A DNA stretch of 64,000 bases from an uncultured Altererythrobacter sp. (GCA_947492235.1 CANLLZ010000001.1:372001-436000); one strand, 5' to 3'. Positions 17,428 through 27,966 are shown, counted from the first letter of the stretch. Notes: a model not told the origin generated them from the letters alone. A program made the numbers and translations.

Positions 17428-18537
17428 ATGACCAAAACCGACGACCTGCTGCCCATCGGGCTGGAAGACCGCCTGCCTGCAGAGGCGCGCGCCGTTACGA
17501 TGGCAATGCGCGATGCGTTGGGCGCGATGGACAGCCATGGCTATGATCGGGTGAGTCCGCCGCTGGTGGAATTCGAACGCTCTCTGGCGGGCCGGATGGA
17601 CGGGGTCAGCACGCAGAAGCAGTTCCGCTTCGTTGATCCGGCGTCCCTGCGCACGCTGGCTCTGCGGTCCGATATCACACCCCAGCTGGGGCGGATTGCC
17701 AGCACCAATATGGCCACCGCACAGCGCCCCTTGCGGCTGTGCTATGCTGGCGAAGTAACCACTATGGTCGCGGACCAGCTGGCCCCCGCACGCCAGCGCA
17801 CACAGATCGGCGCAGAGCTGATCGGCGCGGATACTGTCGCCGCCGCCAGCGAGATCGTGCGGCTGGCGCTGGAAGCGGTCGAGGCCACGGGCGCGCGCGG
17901 ACTGTCGCTCGATTTCACACTGCCCGACCTGGTTGATACGCTCGCCACCGATGCCTTCCCGCTGGAAGCTGACCGGATCGAAGCCGTCCGGCGCGAATTG
18001 GATACGAAAGACGCGGGCGGATTGGTCAGCGTGGGCGGTGAGGCGTATCTCCCCCTGATCCACGCGGCAGGCCCGTTTCCCGAGGCAATCGAGCGCCTCC
18101 GCGCCATCGACGCTGGCGGAGTTCTCGCGAGCCGGATCGAAGCGCTGGAGGCGATTGCCGAGGCGGTGGGCGACCGCGCCCGCATCACGCTCGACCCGAC
18201 AGAACGCCACGGCTTCGAATATCAGAGCTGGTTCGGATTTACCCTGTACGCCGAAGGCGCGCGCCGCTCATTGGGCCGCGGCGGAACCTACAGCATTGGC
18301 GGAACAGGCGAGGCGGCAACGGGCTTCTCGCTCTATCTCGACGCGCTGCTACCCGCTCTGCCCGCCATGCCGGGGCGCGATCTGGTGTTCCTGCCGCTGG
18401 GGCACGACAGCAGCAACGCCGCCGCATTGCGCAGCGAAGGCCGCCGGACAGCCGCCGCCTTGTCGGACAGCGACACGCCTGCGCAGCTTGGCTGCACGCA
18501 TATTCTGCAAGGTTCTGACTGCGTTCCCTGCGCCTAG
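17428..18537 (+). CDS. hisZ: ATP phosphoribosyltransferase regulatory subunit HisZ
   Basis: 369 residues with the class II aminoacyl-tRNA synthetase-like fold of HisS but without tRNA-binding function. Motif 2-like ALRSDITPQLGRIA near residue 75, CYAGEV near 107, and the C-terminal GRGGTYSIGGTGEAATGFSLYLD replace the HisS motifs. HisZ is required with the short-form HisG for the first step of histidine synthesis; hisG is not in this window. The C-terminal anticodon-binding domain of HisS is absent, as expected for HisZ. It follows serA on the same strand with a family B element between, and may be transcribed with it. Confidence 0.87.
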   Translation: MTKTDDLLPIGLEDRLPAEARAVTMAMRDALGAMDSHGYDRVSPPLVEFERSLAGRMDGVSTQKQFRFVDPASLRTLALRSDITPQLGRIASTNMATAQRPLRLCYAGEVTTMVADQLAPARQRTQIGAELIGADTVAAASEIVRLALEAVEATGARGLSLDFTLPDLVDTLATDAFPLEADRIEAVRRELDTKDAGGLVSVGGEAYLPLIHAAGPFPEAIERLRAIDAGGVLASRIEALEAIAEAVGDRARITLDPTERHGFEYQSWFGFTLYAEGARRSLGRGGTYSIGGTGEAATGFSLYLDALLPALPAMPGRDLVFLPLGHDSSNAAALRSEGRRTAAALSDSDTPAQLGCTHILQGSDCVPCA

Positions 18538-18557
18538 ACTAGAGCGGCGCGGCCGGA

Positions 18558-19244
18558 CTAGAAAATTTCGCCCAGAATACCGCCGACATTGCGCAGCGGA
18601 TTCTTGCGGAAGGCGGCTTCCTCCCGGCCCAGATAGGTGAATATCCCGTCCAGTCCCTGATCCGTGACGGTGTTTGTCAGCCCCCGCCGGTCCAGCCCCG
18701 CAGCGGCGAGCCAGCTGTATTTCCGGTTCAGCGATTCCAGCTGCGAATGCGCGCCCAGATCGCCAAGAGCGCTGTCCACCAGCGGGTCCAGTTTCCCATG
18801 CAGCGCGTCATTGCTGCTTTGGCGCAGATAGCGCGTGCCGCCGTCATTGTTCCGCGCAATTCCCGGTACATCGCTGAATGACAGATCGTCGATCGCGGTG
18901 CGGAAAATCGGCTTTGCCTCGCCCGCCGCCGTGCCAGCCGCCGAGTTGAGCGTTCGGATAAATCCATCAAGCAGTCCCAGCCGCGATGCGCCGCCGAACA
19001 GCGACCCGAGCAGACCTGAACTGCGACCGATAAAGGGCAGGCCGATGCGCACGTCTTCGTCGCCGTAAAACGCACCGGGCCGCGCCAGCTTGTCCAGCGC
19101 GCTGTCCGATGCTTTGCCGAGGATGGAGGAGAGACCCAGACCCTGCGCGTGCAGCGGCGTAGCCCACGTCATGGAAGTCATCGCGGCGCCTGTCGCAAGC
19201 ACTCCACCGATGACGGCCCGTCTGCTCAAATTCGAATTGCTCAT
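18558..19244 (-). CDS. DUF4197 family exported protein
   Basis: About 228 residues from the ATG at 19244 (MSNSNLSRRAVIGG), which has GGGAGG upstream; an earlier ATG at 19274 is less likely. The N terminus has SRR followed by a hydrophobic stretch and a cleavage site near LHAQ, a Tat-like or Sec signal. The mature part matches the DUF4197 pattern: GLSSILGKASDSALDKLARPGAFY, then AIDDLSFSDVPGI, and the conserved C-terminal end TVTDQGLDGIFTYLGREEAA. Its function is not established; the family is periplasmic. It stands alone, convergent with hisZ (20 bases between stop codons) and divergent from purA. Confidence 0.8.
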   Translation of the reverse strand: MSNSNLSRRAVIGGVLATGAAMTSMTWATPLHAQGLGLSSILGKASDSALDKLARPGAFYGDEDVRIGLPFIGRSSGLLGSLFGGASRLGLLDGFIRTLNSAAGTAAGEAKPIFRTAIDDLSFSDVPGIARNNDGGTRYLRQSSNDALHGKLDPLVDSALGDLGAHSQLESLNRKYSWLAAAGLDRRGLTNTVTDQGLDGIFTYLGREEAAFRKNPLRNVGGILGEIF

Positions 19245-19432
19245 CCCGTTCCTCCCTGTTTTTACCCCTCGCACGACAGAACGTGCATCACTTGCCTATG
19301 CCACGTTTCATTATCCCCCGCTGAATTGGGTGATCTGGGCTATTGGAGGGTGATGAGGCGCGACAGCTTTCTTGCCCTGACCATAGCCATCCCTTACGGC
19401 GCGCACGGGCTTTCATCCTCAAGGATAATCAT

Positions 19433-20722
19433 TTGGCAAACGTAACCGTTATCGGCGCACAATGGGGCGACGAGGGCAAAGGCAAGATCGTCGACTGGCT
19501 GGCATCGCGCGCCGACGCCGTGGTCCGGTTTCAGGGCGGCCACAATGCCGGCCACACGCTGGTGGTGGGCGAGACGACCTACAAGCTGAGCCTGCTGCCC
19601 AGCGGCATCGTCACCGGCACGCTGTCGATCATCGGCAATGGCGTGGTGCTGGACCCGTGGGCGCTGAAGGCCGAGATCGAAAAGCTGGAGGGGCAGGGCG
19701 TTGTCATCAATGACGATAATTTCGCCATCGCCGACAATTGCCCGCTGATCCTGCCGCTGCACCGCGATCTGGACGGATTGCGCGAGACGGCAGCGGGCAA
19801 AGGCAAGATCGGCACCACCGGTCGCGGTATCGGCCCGGCTTATGAAGACAAAGTCGGTCGCCGCGCCATCCGCGTGTGCGATCTGGCCCATCTCGATCAG
19901 GTCGATCCGCAGATCGAGCGCCTGTGCGCCCACCACGATGCACTGCGGGCCGGTTTCGACCAGCCGCCGGTAGACCGCGAGGGGTTGAAGGCCGAACTGG
20001 CGGAAATCGCCGACTTCGTGCTGCAATATGCGCAGCCGGTGTGGAAGCGCCTTAAGAAGGTCCGCAAGGCCGGGGCGCGTGTGCTGTTCGAGGGCGCGCA
20101 GGGCGTGTTGCTGGATGTCGATCACGGCACCTATCCCTTTGTCACCAGCTCCAACACGGTCAGCGGCAGCGCATCGGCGGGCAGCGGGCTTGGCCCTGGT
20201 GCCACCGGTTTTGTGCTGGGCATTGTCAAAGCCTACACCACGCGCGTGGGCAGCGGCCCGTTCCCGACCGAGCTGGATGATGAAATCGGGCAGCGGCTGG
20301 GCGAACGGGGCCACGAGTTCGGCACCGTCACCGGGCGGCAACGGCGGGTCGGCTGGTTCGATGCAGTGCTGGTGCGCCAGACTTGCGCGATCAGCGGCGT
20401 GACCGGCATCGCGTTGACCAAGATCGACGTGCTCGACGGGTTCGAGACGGTGAAAATCTGCACCGGCTATCGGCTGAACGGGAAGGTGATGGATTACCTC
20501 CCCAGCCACGCCGCCAGCCAAGCCGCGGTCGAACCGATCTACGAGGAAATGCCGGGTTGGAGCGAGAGCACGGCGGGGGCGAAAAGCTGGGCCGATTTGC
20601 CCGCTGCGGCGATCAAATATGTCCAGCGTATCCAGGAATTGATCGAGACGCCGGTTGCGCTGGTATCCACCAGCCCGGAACGGGACGACACGATTCTGGT
20701 GCGCGATCCGTTCGAGGATTGA
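19433..20722 (+). CDS. purA: Adenylosuccinate synthetase
   Basis: 429 residues. The start is a TTG at 19433 ([15 protein letters not shown]) with AAGGA at 19421-19425; no ATG is near the true N terminus, and the ATG at 19343 would add 30 residues that do not fit the family. It catalyses the GTP-dependent condensation of IMP with aspartate to adenylosuccinate in AMP synthesis. The P-loop GDEGKGK is at 13-19, HNAGHT follows, then the IMP loop [14 protein letters not shown] and the [20 protein letters not shown] switch region. The C-terminal GTP-binding NGKVMDYLP and [13 protein letters not shown]-type region are intact (here [13 protein letters not shown]). Length is normal. Confidence 0.96.
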   Translation: MANVTVIGAQWGDEGKGKIVDWLASRADAVVRFQGGHNAGHTLVVGETTYKLSLLPSGIVTGTLSIIGNGVVLDPWALKAEIEKLEGQGVVINDDNFAIADNCPLILPLHRDLDGLRETAAGKGKIGTTGRGIGPAYEDKVGRRAIRVCDLAHLDQVDPQIERLCAHHDALRAGFDQPPVDREGLKAELAEIADFVLQYAQPVWKRLKKVRKAGARVLFEGAQGVLLDVDHGTYPFVTSSNTVSGSASAGSGLGPGATGFVLGIVKAYTTRVGSGPFPTELDDEIGQRLGERGHEFGTVTGRQRRVGWFDAVLVRQTCAISGVTGIALTKIDVLDGFETVKICTGYRLNGKVMDYLPSHAASQAAVEPIYEEMPGWSESTAGAKSWADLPAAAIKYVQRIQELIETPVALVSTSPERDDTILVRDPFED

Positions 20723-20738
20723 TGTTAGGACGGCGCAA

Positions 20739-21251
20739 ATGAAACCTGCGCCGTTCCTTTCTGCTGCCTTCGCGATCCTATCGCTGGCTGCCTGCGCGCC
20801 GCAGGCCGACATCTCGCAGCCGGCCCGTCCGGTTGCCGTCGACTACCTGCTGGTCGACAAATCGGACCGCACCTTGTGGGTCTATGCGGGCGGCGAAGTG
20901 GTGCGCACCTATCCTGGTCTGCAATTCGGCGATGCGATGTACGGGCACAAGCAATTCGAAGGCGACGAGCGCACGCCGGAAGGGCGCTACACGATCGACA
21001 CGCGCAACCCGAACAGCAGCTTCCACCTCTCGCTCCGCGTCAGCTATCCCAACGCCGCCGACCGCGCTTTTGCCGAAATGCAGGGCATGGACCCGGGCGG
21101 AGATATCTTCCTCCACGGCCAGCCCAATGGCATGGCCGCCGGGCGCATGCAGGGCGACTGGACCGACGGCTGCATCGCCTTCACCAATGCGGAAATCGAA
21201 GAACTCTATGCGCTGGTTGCTGACGGAACGGTGATCGACATACGCCAATAA
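20739..21251 (+). CDS. L,D-transpeptidase (YkuD) lipoprotein
   Basis: About 170 residues; ATG at 20739 with AGGA 8 bases upstream, 16 bases after purA. The signal peptide ends in the lipobox LAAC with lipidation at C19, so the protein is anchored in a membrane on the periplasmic side. The YkuD catalytic motif is present: H126 in FLHGQPNG and C145 in WTDGCIAFTN. The family forms 3-3 crosslinks in peptidoglycan or attaches proteins to it. The domain is compact, without an added peptidoglycan-binding domain. Co-transcription with purA is likely because of the short gap. Confidence 0.86.
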   Translation: MKPAPFLSAAFAILSLAACAPQADISQPARPVAVDYLLVDKSDRTLWVYAGGEVVRTYPGLQFGDAMYGHKQFEGDERTPEGRYTIDTRNPNSSFHLSLRVSYPNAADRAFAEMQGMDPGGDIFLHGQPNGMAAGRMQGDWTDGCIAFTNAEIEELYALVADGTVIDIRQ

Positions 21252-21267
21252 TTTTCAGCGCGAATTC

Positions 21268-21300
21268 TTGACACGATCTCTTTATGTTCCTTAGGTGTTC
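21268..21300 (+). promoter_or_regulatory. Promoter with a LexA (SOS) box of the alphaproteobacterial type
   Basis: TTGACA at 21268-21273 is followed after 17 bases by TTAGGT (21291-21296) as a weak -10. Overlapping the -10 is GTTC at 21286-21289, seven bases, then GTTC at 21297-21300. GTTC-N7-GTTC is the direct-repeat LexA operator known from Alphaproteobacteria. The position over the -10 element suits repression. The target is the regulator gene starting at 21327. Confidence 0.65.
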
Positions 21301-21326
21301 CTGAAAATACGCAGGAGCACGTATTT

Positions 21327-22313
21327 ATGACGCAAGCCGATTTTGCCTATCACGCCTTACGTGACGGTTCTGCCCTATCGAACACCGCCGCAATTCTGGC
21401 TGATGCGGATGCTGCCCGCGAAGAATGGTGCGCAGATGCGGAGGCGGCTGGGCTCACGGTTATCCAGCAGGGCGGATTGTCGGGCTATTCCAGCCAGAAT
21501 TTCGATTCCGGGATCGCCGCGTTCGGGGATATTATGCTGGTCGATTGCCGAGAAGCTGGCGCAGCTTCGCTCGCTGCCCTCACATATATCGACGAAGCCG
21601 CAGCACGCAGCGGTATGGGGCTGGTGGTCTCGGTCTCGCCTGAATCGCTTGAGGCGGTGTTTGCCTGCGTCTCAAATTGCGATGCGGATTTCCTCGTCGA
21701 TCCCACTCCGGCGGAACGGATCGTGGCATTGGGACAGGTGATCGCCCACGCGCCGCGTGCCCGCGTGAGGGAATTGTCGGATGATGACCGGACCACACTG
21801 CTGCGCCTGACAGAGCAGGTGGGCGAAATTGCCGCCAAGCTGGAGAGCATGGGACAAGCAGGATTGTCGCCGCAGGGCGGGGCTTTCCGGTTCGAGTCTC
21901 CCGGCGATGCGTTCAAAGGCGAGAATGAAAGCGAGAAATCGCTCATTCGCAAACCGCGCCCTTCGCTCCCCGATCCGCGGCTGGTGCGTGAAATCATTCG
22001 CCATCGGCAGATGCGCGCAAAGTTCTTCGATGGCGATTTCTTTGCCGATCCGGCGTGGGATATCCTGCTCGATCTGACGGCTGCGCGGGCCGAGCATAAG
22101 CGTGTCTCGGTCACTTCGCTGTGTATTGCCAGCGGCGTGCCGCCGACCACCGCGCTGCGTTGGATCAGCCAGCTGATAGAGGCCGGGCTGCTGGAACGGG
22201 TGCAGGATGACACCGACAAACGCCGCGCCTTCATCGCGCTGACCGACAAGGCTGCGCATGCCATGGCGGAGTATTTCGCGGCAATCGGCGCAGGGGCCGG
22301 GAACGCGCGTTAG
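21327..22313 (+). CDS. Two-domain protein with C-terminal MarR-like winged helix, probable transcriptional regulator
   Basis: 328 residues; ATG preceded by AGGAG with spacing of about 8. Residues 1-140 form an alpha/beta domain resembling a receiver or other Rossmann-like fold (DIMLVDCREAGAASLAALTYID, then GMGLVVSVSPESLEAVF) but no convincing phospho-acceptor set is seen. A central coiled or linker region follows. Residues ~245-325 carry a winged helix with SVTSLCIASGVPPTTALRWI as recognition helix and LIEAGLLERVQDDTDKRRAF as the wing, MarR-like. It lies under a LexA-type box, so it may be part of the DNA-damage response. Its targets are unknown. The stop overlaps the convergent siroheme-type gene by 4 bases. 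Confidence 0.7.
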   Translation: MTQADFAYHALRDGSALSNTAAILADADAAREEWCADAEAAGLTVIQQGGLSGYSSQNFDSGIAAFGDIMLVDCREAGAASLAALTYIDEAAARSGMGLVVSVSPESLEAVFACVSNCDADFLVDPTPAERIVALGQVIAHAPRARVRELSDDDRTTLLRLTEQVGEIAAKLESMGQAGLSPQGGAFRFESPGDAFKGENESEKSLIRKPRPSLPDPRLVREIIRHRQMRAKFFDGDFFADPAWDILLDLTAARAEHKRVSVTSLCIASGVPPTTALRWISQLIEAGLLERVQDDTDKRRAFIALTDKAAHAMAEYFAAIGAGAGNAR

Positions 22314-23089
22314 TCTAGCGCCCTGCGGAGAATGACCGTCAGCCCGTGGCCCGGTGGATCGTTTGGCAATGTGCGCCGCTCTGCATCGGCGCGGGACCGG
22401 TTCAGGATGGCGGGCGGGATGGCCGCGTCATGAAGCAGCGTGTCGCAGGTGCCCAGCAGGCGGGCTTGCTTCAGGGTCAAATCGTCGGGGTCATCACTGT
22501 GGAGCGTGATTTCGATGATTTCCGCAGGGGTGACACCGGTTCCCTCAGCGGCGATCCACTGCGCCACGTCATCCCCGTCAGCGCCGCCCAGCGGGTCAAG
22601 CAAGCCGCCTTCGCTCAAAGCCCGGTCCACTGCCCCGCGCCGCGCGTCACCATCCGGCCACGCGCTGCGCATCGCCTCACGGGCATCGCGCAGGGCCCCG
22701 GCCAGTGATCCCAGCGTCGGCGGCAGCAGCCGTTCCAGCCGCAGCCGCAAATGCTTGGCCAGACCCGCCGATGCGCCCGATGTGCTGACTGCCACCAGCA
22801 CCGGCTCCCGGTCGAGAATGCTTGGGGTGGTGAAGTCGCACAGCTCTGGCCGGTCGGCGACATTGACCAGCAATCCGCGCCGTTTCAGCCGCAAGGCGAC
22901 GGCCTCTGCCTCGCGGTCGTCCTCCAGCGCGACGAATGCCAGATGCGCGTGATGCGCCTCGGCCTCGCTACACGGAATGCCGCCCGCCCGCTCCACAAGC
23001 CGTGTCTTCGCCTCGCCCATCACGCCTTCGCTGACGACAACGACGCGCAGGCCTTTGATCCGGTGGAAGAGGGGGAGGGAGCCAATCAT
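22310..23089 (-). CDS. Siroheme synthase N-terminal-type protein (precorrin-2 dehydrogenase/ferrochelatase)
   Basis: 259 residues. The N-terminal Rossmann domain (LPLFHRIKGLRVVVVSEGVM, GLLVNVADRPELCDF, TPSILDREPVLVAVSTSGAS, SAGLAKHLRLRLERLLP) matches the CysG N-terminal half, which oxidises precorrin-2 with NAD and inserts iron to form siroheme for sulfite and nitrite reductases. The usual GGGxVAxRK nucleotide loop is altered here (VSEGVMGEAK), so cofactor binding may be atypical. The SUMT methyltransferase domain of full CysG is absent. The C-terminal 60 residues are not recognised. It is the next gene downstream of lysA, 9 bases away, a place where it is probably co-transcribed. Confidence 0.72.
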   Translation of the reverse strand: MIGSLPLFHRIKGLRVVVVSEGVMGEAKTRLVERAGGIPCSEAEAHHAHLAFVALEDDREAEAVALRLKRRGLLVNVADRPELCDFTTPSILDREPVLVAVSTSGASAGLAKHLRLRLERLLPPTLGSLAGALRDAREAMRSAWPDGDARRGAVDRALSEGGLLDPLGGADGDDVAQWIAAEGTGVTPAEIIEITLHSDDPDDLTLKQARLLGTCDTLLHDAAIPPAILNRSRADAERRTLPNDPPGHGLTVILRRALD

Positions 23090-23098
23090 CTCACGCGC

Positions 23099-24367
23099 CT
23101 AGGCCAACCATTCCGGCACGCGCTCCGCATCCATGATGGCGCCGGCATCGATCCGGTCGGCAACCACAGCGAATTTGTCGTCATCCACCAGCACCTCGGC
23201 AACAAAGCCGCGCGAATTGTAGCTGCTGGCCATCGTCGCGCCATACGCCCCGGCAGTGCGAAACACAGCCAGATCGCCCGCCGACAGGGCATCGCATTCC
23301 CGACCCATTGCAAAGGTGTCGCCCGTTTCACAAATCGGGCCGACTATGTTGGCGGTCATGTCCGCGCCGGTGGGTTCCACTGCGGCGAAGCCGTGATAGG
23401 CGCCGTAAAGCGCGGGCCGGGCGAGATCGTTCATCGCCGCATCGACGATCACGAACGGGTCGCGCACGCCGCGCTTTACCCGCACCACGCGGGTCAGCAG
23501 AACGCCCGCATTGCCCGCGATTACGCGGCCCGGTTCGAAGGTCAGATGGACATCCCAGCCTTCCGTCACGCGCGCCACCATCGCGCCGTAATCTGCGGGT
23601 GATGGCGGCTCCTCGTGGGGCTGATACGGCACGCCCAATCCTCCGCCGAGATCGACATGGGTGATCACATGGCCCGCCGCGCGCAGCTCGCCCACCAGCG
23701 CGCCGATCTTGGCGAAAGCGGTTTCCAGCGGGGTCAGGTCGAGCAGCTGGCTGCCGATATGCAATGCCACACCGCGCAGGTTCAGCCCTGGCAGGCCCGC
23801 TAGTTCCGCGAACGCCTCGCCCGCGCGCACCAGCGGCACGCCGAATTTGTTGTCCGCCTTGCCGGTAGAAATCTTGTCATGCGTGCCCGCATCGACATCG
23901 GGATTGATCCGCAGGGCGGCCTGCGCGGTAATGCCTAGGCTGTGCGCCACTTCGGCCAGCTCGCGCCCCTCTTCGAGCGACTCGATGTTGAACTGGCCGA
24001 TGCCTTCGGACAGGCCAAGTTCCAGTTCCGCACGGGTCTTGCCGACACCGGAGAAGACGATTTTTTCCGGGGCCATGCCCGCCGCCAACGCGCGCCGAAG
24101 CTCCCCGCCGGACACCACATCCGCGCCGAAGCCCTGTCGCTGCAACACCTTCAGCACGGCAAGGTTGGGGTTCGATTTCACCGCAAAGGCGATCAGTGGT
24201 GTGCCGTCCTTGCCCAGACCTGCCACGGCCTGCGAAAACACCTGTGCGTGCCGTTCCAGCGTGGCGCGGGAATAGACGTAAACGGGCGTGCCCACCGCTT
24301 TGGCGATCGCGGGCAGGGGGACATTCTCGGCATGCAGGACGCCGTTGGTAAGTGCGAAATGGTCCAT
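23099..24367 (-). CDS. lysA: Diaminopimelate decarboxylase
   Basis: 422 residues. PLP-dependent decarboxylation of meso-diaminopimelate to lysine, last step of lysine synthesis. The alanine racemase-type barrel has the PLP lysine K64 in FAVKSNPNLAVL, the glycine-rich GGGLGVPY loop that binds the phosphate, and the C-terminal ICETGD motif with the catalytic Cys. Length is normal. It lies 9 bases after a small lipoprotein gene and follows argH in the same direction, the order argH-small lipoprotein-lysA that is common in Proteobacteria. Confidence 0.96.
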   Translation of the reverse strand: MDHFALTNGVLHAENVPLPAIAKAVGTPVYVYSRATLERHAQVFSQAVAGLGKDGTPLIAFAVKSNPNLAVLKVLQRQGFGADVVSGGELRRALAAGMAPEKIVFSGVGKTRAELELGLSEGIGQFNIESLEEGRELAEVAHSLGITAQAALRINPDVDAGTHDKISTGKADNKFGVPLVRAGEAFAELAGLPGLNLRGVALHIGSQLLDLTPLETAFAKIGALVGELRAAGHVITHVDLGGGLGVPYQPHEEPPSPADYGAMVARVTEGWDVHLTFEPGRVIAGNAGVLLTRVVRVKRGVRDPFVIVDAAMNDLARPALYGAYHGFAAVEPTGADMTANIVGPICETGDTFAMGRECDALSAGDLAVFRTAGAYGATMASSYNSRGFVAEVLVDDDKFAVVADRIDAGAIMDAERVPEWLA

Positions 24368-24376
24368 GGATTTGCT

Positions 24377-24618
24377 CTATTCCGGGGGCAGGTCGAAGGG
24401 GTCGTCTTCACGTTCTTCCGACCGTTTTCGAAGCTCGATGGTCCGCTCTGGCGAGGCGAGCGTGTCGGGCTCCAGCAGGTCATCGCCTTCCGGCTGGGTC
24501 GTCGCGCCATAGGGGGTCGGCGGCAGGCTGGCATCGCCCGCAGGTTCCAGCTCGGTCTGCTGTCCGCAGGCGGCGAGCAGCGCTGTCGCGCTCAGCGCCA
24601 GAATAGCGTGCTTGCGGT

Positions 24619-24622
<4 letters not shown>
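24377..24622 (-). CDS. Small lipoprotein, LptM-like
   Basis: 81 residues. A signal peptide ends in ALLAAC with the lipobox LAAC, and the mature N terminus is [16 protein letters not shown]. The pattern C-G-x-x-x-x-L-x-P and the position between argH and lysA fit LptM (formerly YifL), a small lipoprotein that assists disulfide maturation of the LPS translocon LptDE. The canonical K-G-P-L is replaced by T-E-L-E, so the assignment rests mainly on gene order and lipobox spacing. The rest is disordered, rich in Pro, Glu and Asp. The start overlaps the argH stop as ATGA, indicating translational coupling. Confidence 0.6.
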
Positions 24623-25995
<1,373 letters not shown>

Positions 25996-26011
25996 CTGGT
26001 TGGAGTTACTC

Positions 26012-26584
26012 GTGTCCCGGTTTTTGCTCACTAGTCTGATCGCTGCCTTTATGTTGAGCGGCTGCGATAGGTCGCCCCCGTCAGGCGCGCAAGGCGGTGA
26101 CGCATTGGGAGGCGGCAAGGAGAGCTTGGAGGCAGGGGTCGGCGAAATCGACCGGGCGCGGGCTGGCGAGCCGGTGCCGGAGCTGACGCTGAGCGATCCC
26201 GAAGGCGCTGAGCTGGTGCTGGGCGGCGGCACGGGCACCCCGATGCTGATCAATCTGTGGGCCACATGGTGTGCGCCGTGCATCAAGGAAATGCCGCTGC
26301 TGGACGATCTGGCGGCTGACTATGGCGAGCAATTGCAGGTCGTCACGGTCAGTCAGGATTTGCAAGGCGCGGAGGCGGTGGAGCCGTTTTTTGCGCGGAA
26401 CGATTTACCCAACCTGCCGCGCTGGCTGGATCCGGAGACCGAGCTGGGCACGGCGATGGAGGCAGGCGCTCTGCCGGTGACCGTCTTGTATGATGGCGAA
26501 GGGCGCGAGGTGTGGCGTGTGGCGGGCGATTACAATTGGGCCAGCGCCGAGGCGCGCGGTGCCATCGACGAAGCTTTGAACTGA
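26012..26584 (+). CDS. TlpA/ResA-like thioredoxin-fold lipoprotein
   Basis: About 190 residues from the GTG at 26012, with GGAG 6 bases before it. The signal sequence ends in the lipobox LSGC (C18), so the protein is membrane-anchored with its domain in the periplasm. The thioredoxin fold has the active-site WCAPC motif at C87 and C90 ([20 protein letters not shown]) and the cis-Pro region [16 protein letters not shown]. Such proteins reduce disulfides in the periplasm, often for cytochrome c maturation or oxidases. No cytochrome genes are near. Its start is 16 bases from the start of the divergent argH. Confidence 0.85.
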   Translation: MSRFLLTSLIAAFMLSGCDRSPPSGAQGGDALGGGKESLEAGVGEIDRARAGEPVPELTLSDPEGAELVLGGGTGTPMLINLWATWCAPCIKEMPLLDDLAADYGEQLQVVTVSQDLQGAEAVEPFFARNDLPNLPRWLDPETELGTAMEAGALPVTVLYDGEGREVWRVAGDYNWASAEARGAIDEALN

Positions 26585-26592
26585 GCGCTCGA

Positions 26593-27864
26593 TCAGGCTC
26601 TTGATGCGATCATCGCTGCGTCCATCGCGGCATAGTTCGGCGGATCGAGGCCGAGCACTTGCAGGGGCCAGCCGAACATGCCGGACATGATTGCCGCCTG
26701 TGTCCGGTTGGCAGGCCAGATTTTCGAGAACGGCATCAGCAGCCGGTCACGGATTGCGGGAAGCACCGCGCTGTCGGATTGATATAGCGGGGTGAAGGCC
26801 CATGTGACTGCCTGATACAGCCCCACGTGATCGCCCCGCATCCGCTGCATGGCGCGCAGGGCTTCGGGCAGGCTGTCCGTCTGCGCCAGACCTTGCGCCA
26901 GCGCCCATGCGTCGAGCAGCGCCATATTTGCGCCTTGCCCCAATTGCGGGCTGGCCGAGTGCCATGCATCGCCGATATGGATGATCCGATCGCCCACTGG
27001 TCGCGCCAACTGCCGGTGGGCGTAGCGGGCGAAAACCAGCTGGTCGCGGTGCTCTATGCGGTCCAGCAGGCACTGCGTCTCGGGCCAGAGCGCGATTACG
27101 CTGTCCTTCCACTCGTCCAGCGGAGCGGCCAGCCAATCGGCATGGTCGCGGGCGCGCAGGGACCAGAAAAACGCCACTTCGTCGGCAGCATCGGGCGTGC
27201 GCCTGCCGGTGGGCAGCACGCCAACCATCTGGTGCGCGCCGTGATAGCGCTGTTCGAGCAAATGGCCAGTGAAGGGGTCGCTCGGGCTTGTCGGCAGGCT
27301 GGCCCACAGCGCGCCATACTCCAGCAGGCCTTCGGTGGGATCGGACAGCCGGGTTTGCCAGCCGCTGGAATCCACCACCAGATCGAAGGCTTCGGTCGTT
27401 TCGTCGCCCTCCATGGTCAGCGTGCGGCCGGATGAGGTGAGGGCCGTGCCGGTGATTGCGCAGCCCGTGCGGATCGGAATGCCTTCGGCCAGAACCGCCT
27501 GATACAGGACATCGAACAGGCTGGAGCGGTGGATACCGATGCCGAAAGCGCCGGGCACGCCCAGCTTGGAATAAGGCGAGTCGAGGGCAGGCCGCCCGTC
27601 TTCCTGCAATCCCAACAGCCCATCGACGCGCGCGCCGCGCTTGGCGATTGTCTCGGCCAGCCCCATCCGCGCCAGCACCGCCATTCCGGTGGGCTGTAGC
27701 AACAGGCCCGATCCGATAGGCTTGGGCTCGTCGAACCGTTCCAGCAGAGTGACGGCGTGGCCCGCCCGGTGCAGCAGCAAAGCCGCACAAAGCCCGGCGG
27801 GGCCGCACCCGACGATCGCGATGGAGTGGGCGACGGAGTCGGAAGTGGAAAAAGGCCCGTTCAC
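26593..27864 (-). CDS. FAD-dependent monooxygenase (PHBH-fold flavoprotein)
   Basis: 423 residues. FAD-binding GxGxxG is at the N terminus (IAIVGCGPAGLCAALLLHRA), the conserved DG-type motif appears at FDLVVDSSGWQTRL, and the second FAD motif GDAWHSASPQLGQGANMALLD lies near residue 300. These are the three signatures of class A aromatic hydroxylase-like enzymes (PHBH fold), which use NAD(P)H and oxygen. The substrate is unknown; the context (tlpA on one side, the 71-aa gene on the other) gives no clue. The C-terminal ~70 residues form a helical extension that often contacts the substrate pocket. It is convergent with the TlpA-like gene (8 bases between stops). Confidence 0.83.
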   Translation of the reverse strand: MNGPFSTSDSVAHSIAIVGCGPAGLCAALLLHRAGHAVTLLERFDEPKPIGSGLLLQPTGMAVLARMGLAETIAKRGARVDGLLGLQEDGRPALDSPYSKLGVPGAFGIGIHRSSLFDVLYQAVLAEGIPIRTGCAITGTALTSSGRTLTMEGDETTEAFDLVVDSSGWQTRLSDPTEGLLEYGALWASLPTSPSDPFTGHLLEQRYHGAHQMVGVLPTGRRTPDAADEVAFFWSLRARDHADWLAAPLDEWKDSVIALWPETQCLLDRIEHRDQLVFARYAHRQLARPVGDRIIHIGDAWHSASPQLGQGANMALLDAWALAQGLAQTDSLPEALRAMQRMRGDHVGLYQAVTWAFTPLYQSDSAVLPAIRDRLLMPFSKIWPANRTQAAIMSGMFGWPLQVLGLDPPNYAAMDAAMIASRA

Positions 27865-27928
27865 GAGAGCGCTGTGTACAGAATTGATCGCGCAAATCCA
27901 CCGGCGTCTTCGCGGCTGCGCGCCGGCC

Positions 27929-27947
27929 CTAACGCGGCGTTAACCAT
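27929..27947 (+). promoter_or_regulatory. CtrA-type box (CTAA-N7-TTAACCAT) before the 71-aa gene
   Basis: CTAA at 27929-27932, seven bases, then TTAACCAT at 27940-27947 match the CtrA consensus TTAA-N7-TTAAC except for the first base. CtrA is the cell-cycle response regulator of Alphaproteobacteria. The box lies 20 bases before the start codon at 27967 and 65 bases upstream of the divergent FAD monooxygenase start. Confidence 0.45.
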
Positions 27948-27966
27948 AATCGCCTAGACCAGAGCG

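Noticed and set aside
19394-20812. 472-codon minus-strand frame opposite purA
   Set aside because: purA is complete and conserved; the antisense frame has no recognisable motifs.
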